A stretch of DNA of 14,983 nt. Origin: CAJVXI01 sp036444215 (GTDB lineage Bacteria > Patescibacteriota > Minisyncoccia > UBA6257 > UBA9933). Below the pieces are notes generated by a model. That model was not told where the DNA came from, did not search any database, and was given only the letters and a program-made list of their open reading frames with translations. Location: contig JAZGAA010000038.1 in NCBI GenBank assembly GCA_036444215.1, positions 1 to 14,983 of the forward strand, read 5' to 3'. Shown piece by piece: positions 14,404 to 14,983 of the stretch; position 1 is the stretch's first letter, and the number at the start of each line of letters is the position of its first letter. A program made the translations under genes and the position numbers.

Positions 14404-14823
14404 ATGGAAAAAGTAAAAGTTTTATTTATTGAAGATGAAGATTTTCTTCGCTCGCTTTTCTCGGAAGCGCTTTCTTTAGACACAACCCGTAAATATGAAG
14501 TTTTGAAAGCCCAGGATTTAATTTCCGGATTGGATGTAGTTAAAATAAGCGAGCCAGACGTAATAATTCTTGACCTTATCTTGCCGACCAATAAAGCAGC
14601 TGGAAGCGAGGACTTGAGCGAAGAACGTGGGTTTGAATTCCTGAAAAAAATCAAAGCCGACCCAAAACTAAAAGACATTCCGGTTGTTGTCTTCTCTAAT
14701 CTCAACGAACCCGGCATTAAAGCCAAAGCTATGGAATTAGGCGCAACTGAATATTTGGTTAAAGTTGAAACATTGCCTCAAAAATTCGTAGAAACACTTA
14801 AAAAAATTATAAGCTCCATTTAG
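14404..14823 (+). CDS. Stand-alone receiver-domain response regulator
   Basis: This 139-residue CheY-like receiver lies 10 bases behind the kinase core, surely in the same transcript. Active-site residues are Glu10-Asp11 (LFIEDED), Asp57 (VIILDLILP), Ser98 (VVVFSN) and Lys120 (YLVKVE). The loop after the phospho-acceptor strand is longer than usual: between LPT (60-62) and GFEFL (76-80) there is an extra charged stretch of about a dozen residues (NKAAGSEDLSEER). That loop is close to the phosphorylation site and could change partner choice or phosphate lifetime. No output domain follows. The C-terminal EYLVKVETLP pattern groups it with the two receivers at 9961-10777. Its last 17 bases overlap the end of a convergent minus-strand gene. 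Confidence 0.9.
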   Translation: MEKVKVLFIEDEDFLRSLFSEALSLDTTRKYEVLKAQDLISGLDVVKISEPDVIILDLILPTNKAAGSEDLSEERGFEFLKKIKADPKLKDIPVVVFSNLNEPGIKAKAMELGATEYLVKVETLPQKFVETLKKIISSI

Positions 14824-14983
14824 AGGCGGCGAAAATAATAATGCTTAAAACAATCCACGAAGTGGCGTTTCTTAAGATTATCCGACGCGTTAAAGTGCCG
14901 TTAAAATGATTGATAATAAAATCCATTAAAATAAGAACAGCAAATAACATTAAGGCGGCGGAATTTAAAAAGCCAATTGGCAA
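14807..14983 (-). CDS. C-terminal end of an unidentified membrane protein (5' end outside window)
   Basis: The minus strand is open from the right window edge to a TAA at 14809-14807, giving 58 residues. They read as one membrane helix (FLNSAALMLFAVLILMDFII), a polar basic loop (NHFNGTLTRRIILRNATS) and a second hydrophobic helix (WIVLSIIIFAAS) ending in KWSL. This pattern is far from random and the frame is uninterrupted, so I take it as the tail of a real integral membrane protein. The fragment is too short to name. It converges on the receiver gene, and the two coding ends share 17 bases. Confidence 0.55.
   Translation of the reverse strand: MPIGFLNSAALMLFAVLILMDFIINHFNGTLTRRIILRNATSWIVLSIIIFAASKWSL

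Noticed and set aside
14388..14726. 112-residue minus-strand frame over the third receiver
   Set aside because: Antisense to a receiver with complete active-site residues; Ser/Arg/Lys-rich and not protein-like.
14841..14909. Short plus-strand frame (MLKTIHEVAF...) at the right edge
   Set aside because: Only 22 codons, and the opposite strand reads as a convincing membrane-protein tail over the same bases.

Overview
The window looks like a chromosomal segment from a Patescibacteria/CPR bacterium of the Parcubacteria kind. The reasons are an AT-rich genome (my estimate is a GC content in the mid-30s percent), standard stops including TGA, no Shine-Dalgarno motif at any gene start, a large repeat-built S-layer-type protein with an N-terminal peptidoglycan-binding-like region, several stand-alone receiver proteins with a shared C-terminal signature, an unrecognised 423-residue protein, and gene gaps filled with ATTCGTG/ATTAGTG-type palindromes. 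This placement is inference from style, not from a marker gene.

Layout. Positions 1-2395 (minus, running off the left edge) hold an O-antigen ligase/oligosaccharyltransferase-like membrane protein with a TPR tail. Next is a very large exported surface protein (2493-5981, minus) with a clear terminator behind it. The 510-base gap at 5982-6491 holds a good sigma70-like promoter, a roughly 200-nt stretch closed by a textbook intrinsic terminator, and a long imperfect palindrome. Together these suggest either a small RNA or an attenuated leader for the surface-protein mRNA. Then comes a minus-strand metabolic run: PfkB-family sugar kinase (8828-9892), an unrecognised protein (7481-8752) and a class II ketose-bisphosphate aldolase (6492-7361).

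Upstream of that, still on the minus strand, is a signalling run: a membrane-anchored seven-bladed LVIVD beta-propeller (12402-13571), a membrane histidine kinase with HAMP domain (10818-12320) and two overlapping single-domain response regulators (10340-10777 and 9961-10359). Divergent from the propeller, a second kinase reduced to its catalytic core (13701-14393, plus) is followed by a third stand-alone receiver (14404-14823, plus). This pair has a near-perfect promoter predicted to give a leaderless mRNA. The right edge holds the C-terminal end of an unidentified membrane protein on the minus strand, overlapping the last receiver tail to tail.

Working together: the ligase and surface protein plausibly form a cell-envelope unit (surface layer plus its glycosylation). 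The kinase and aldolase could supply consecutive glycolytic steps, with the unknown protein lying between them. The propeller, two kinases and three receivers form a local two-component network without any DNA-binding output domain, so its outputs are probably protein-protein contacts. No tRNA, rRNA, CRISPR array, transposase or integrase was seen.
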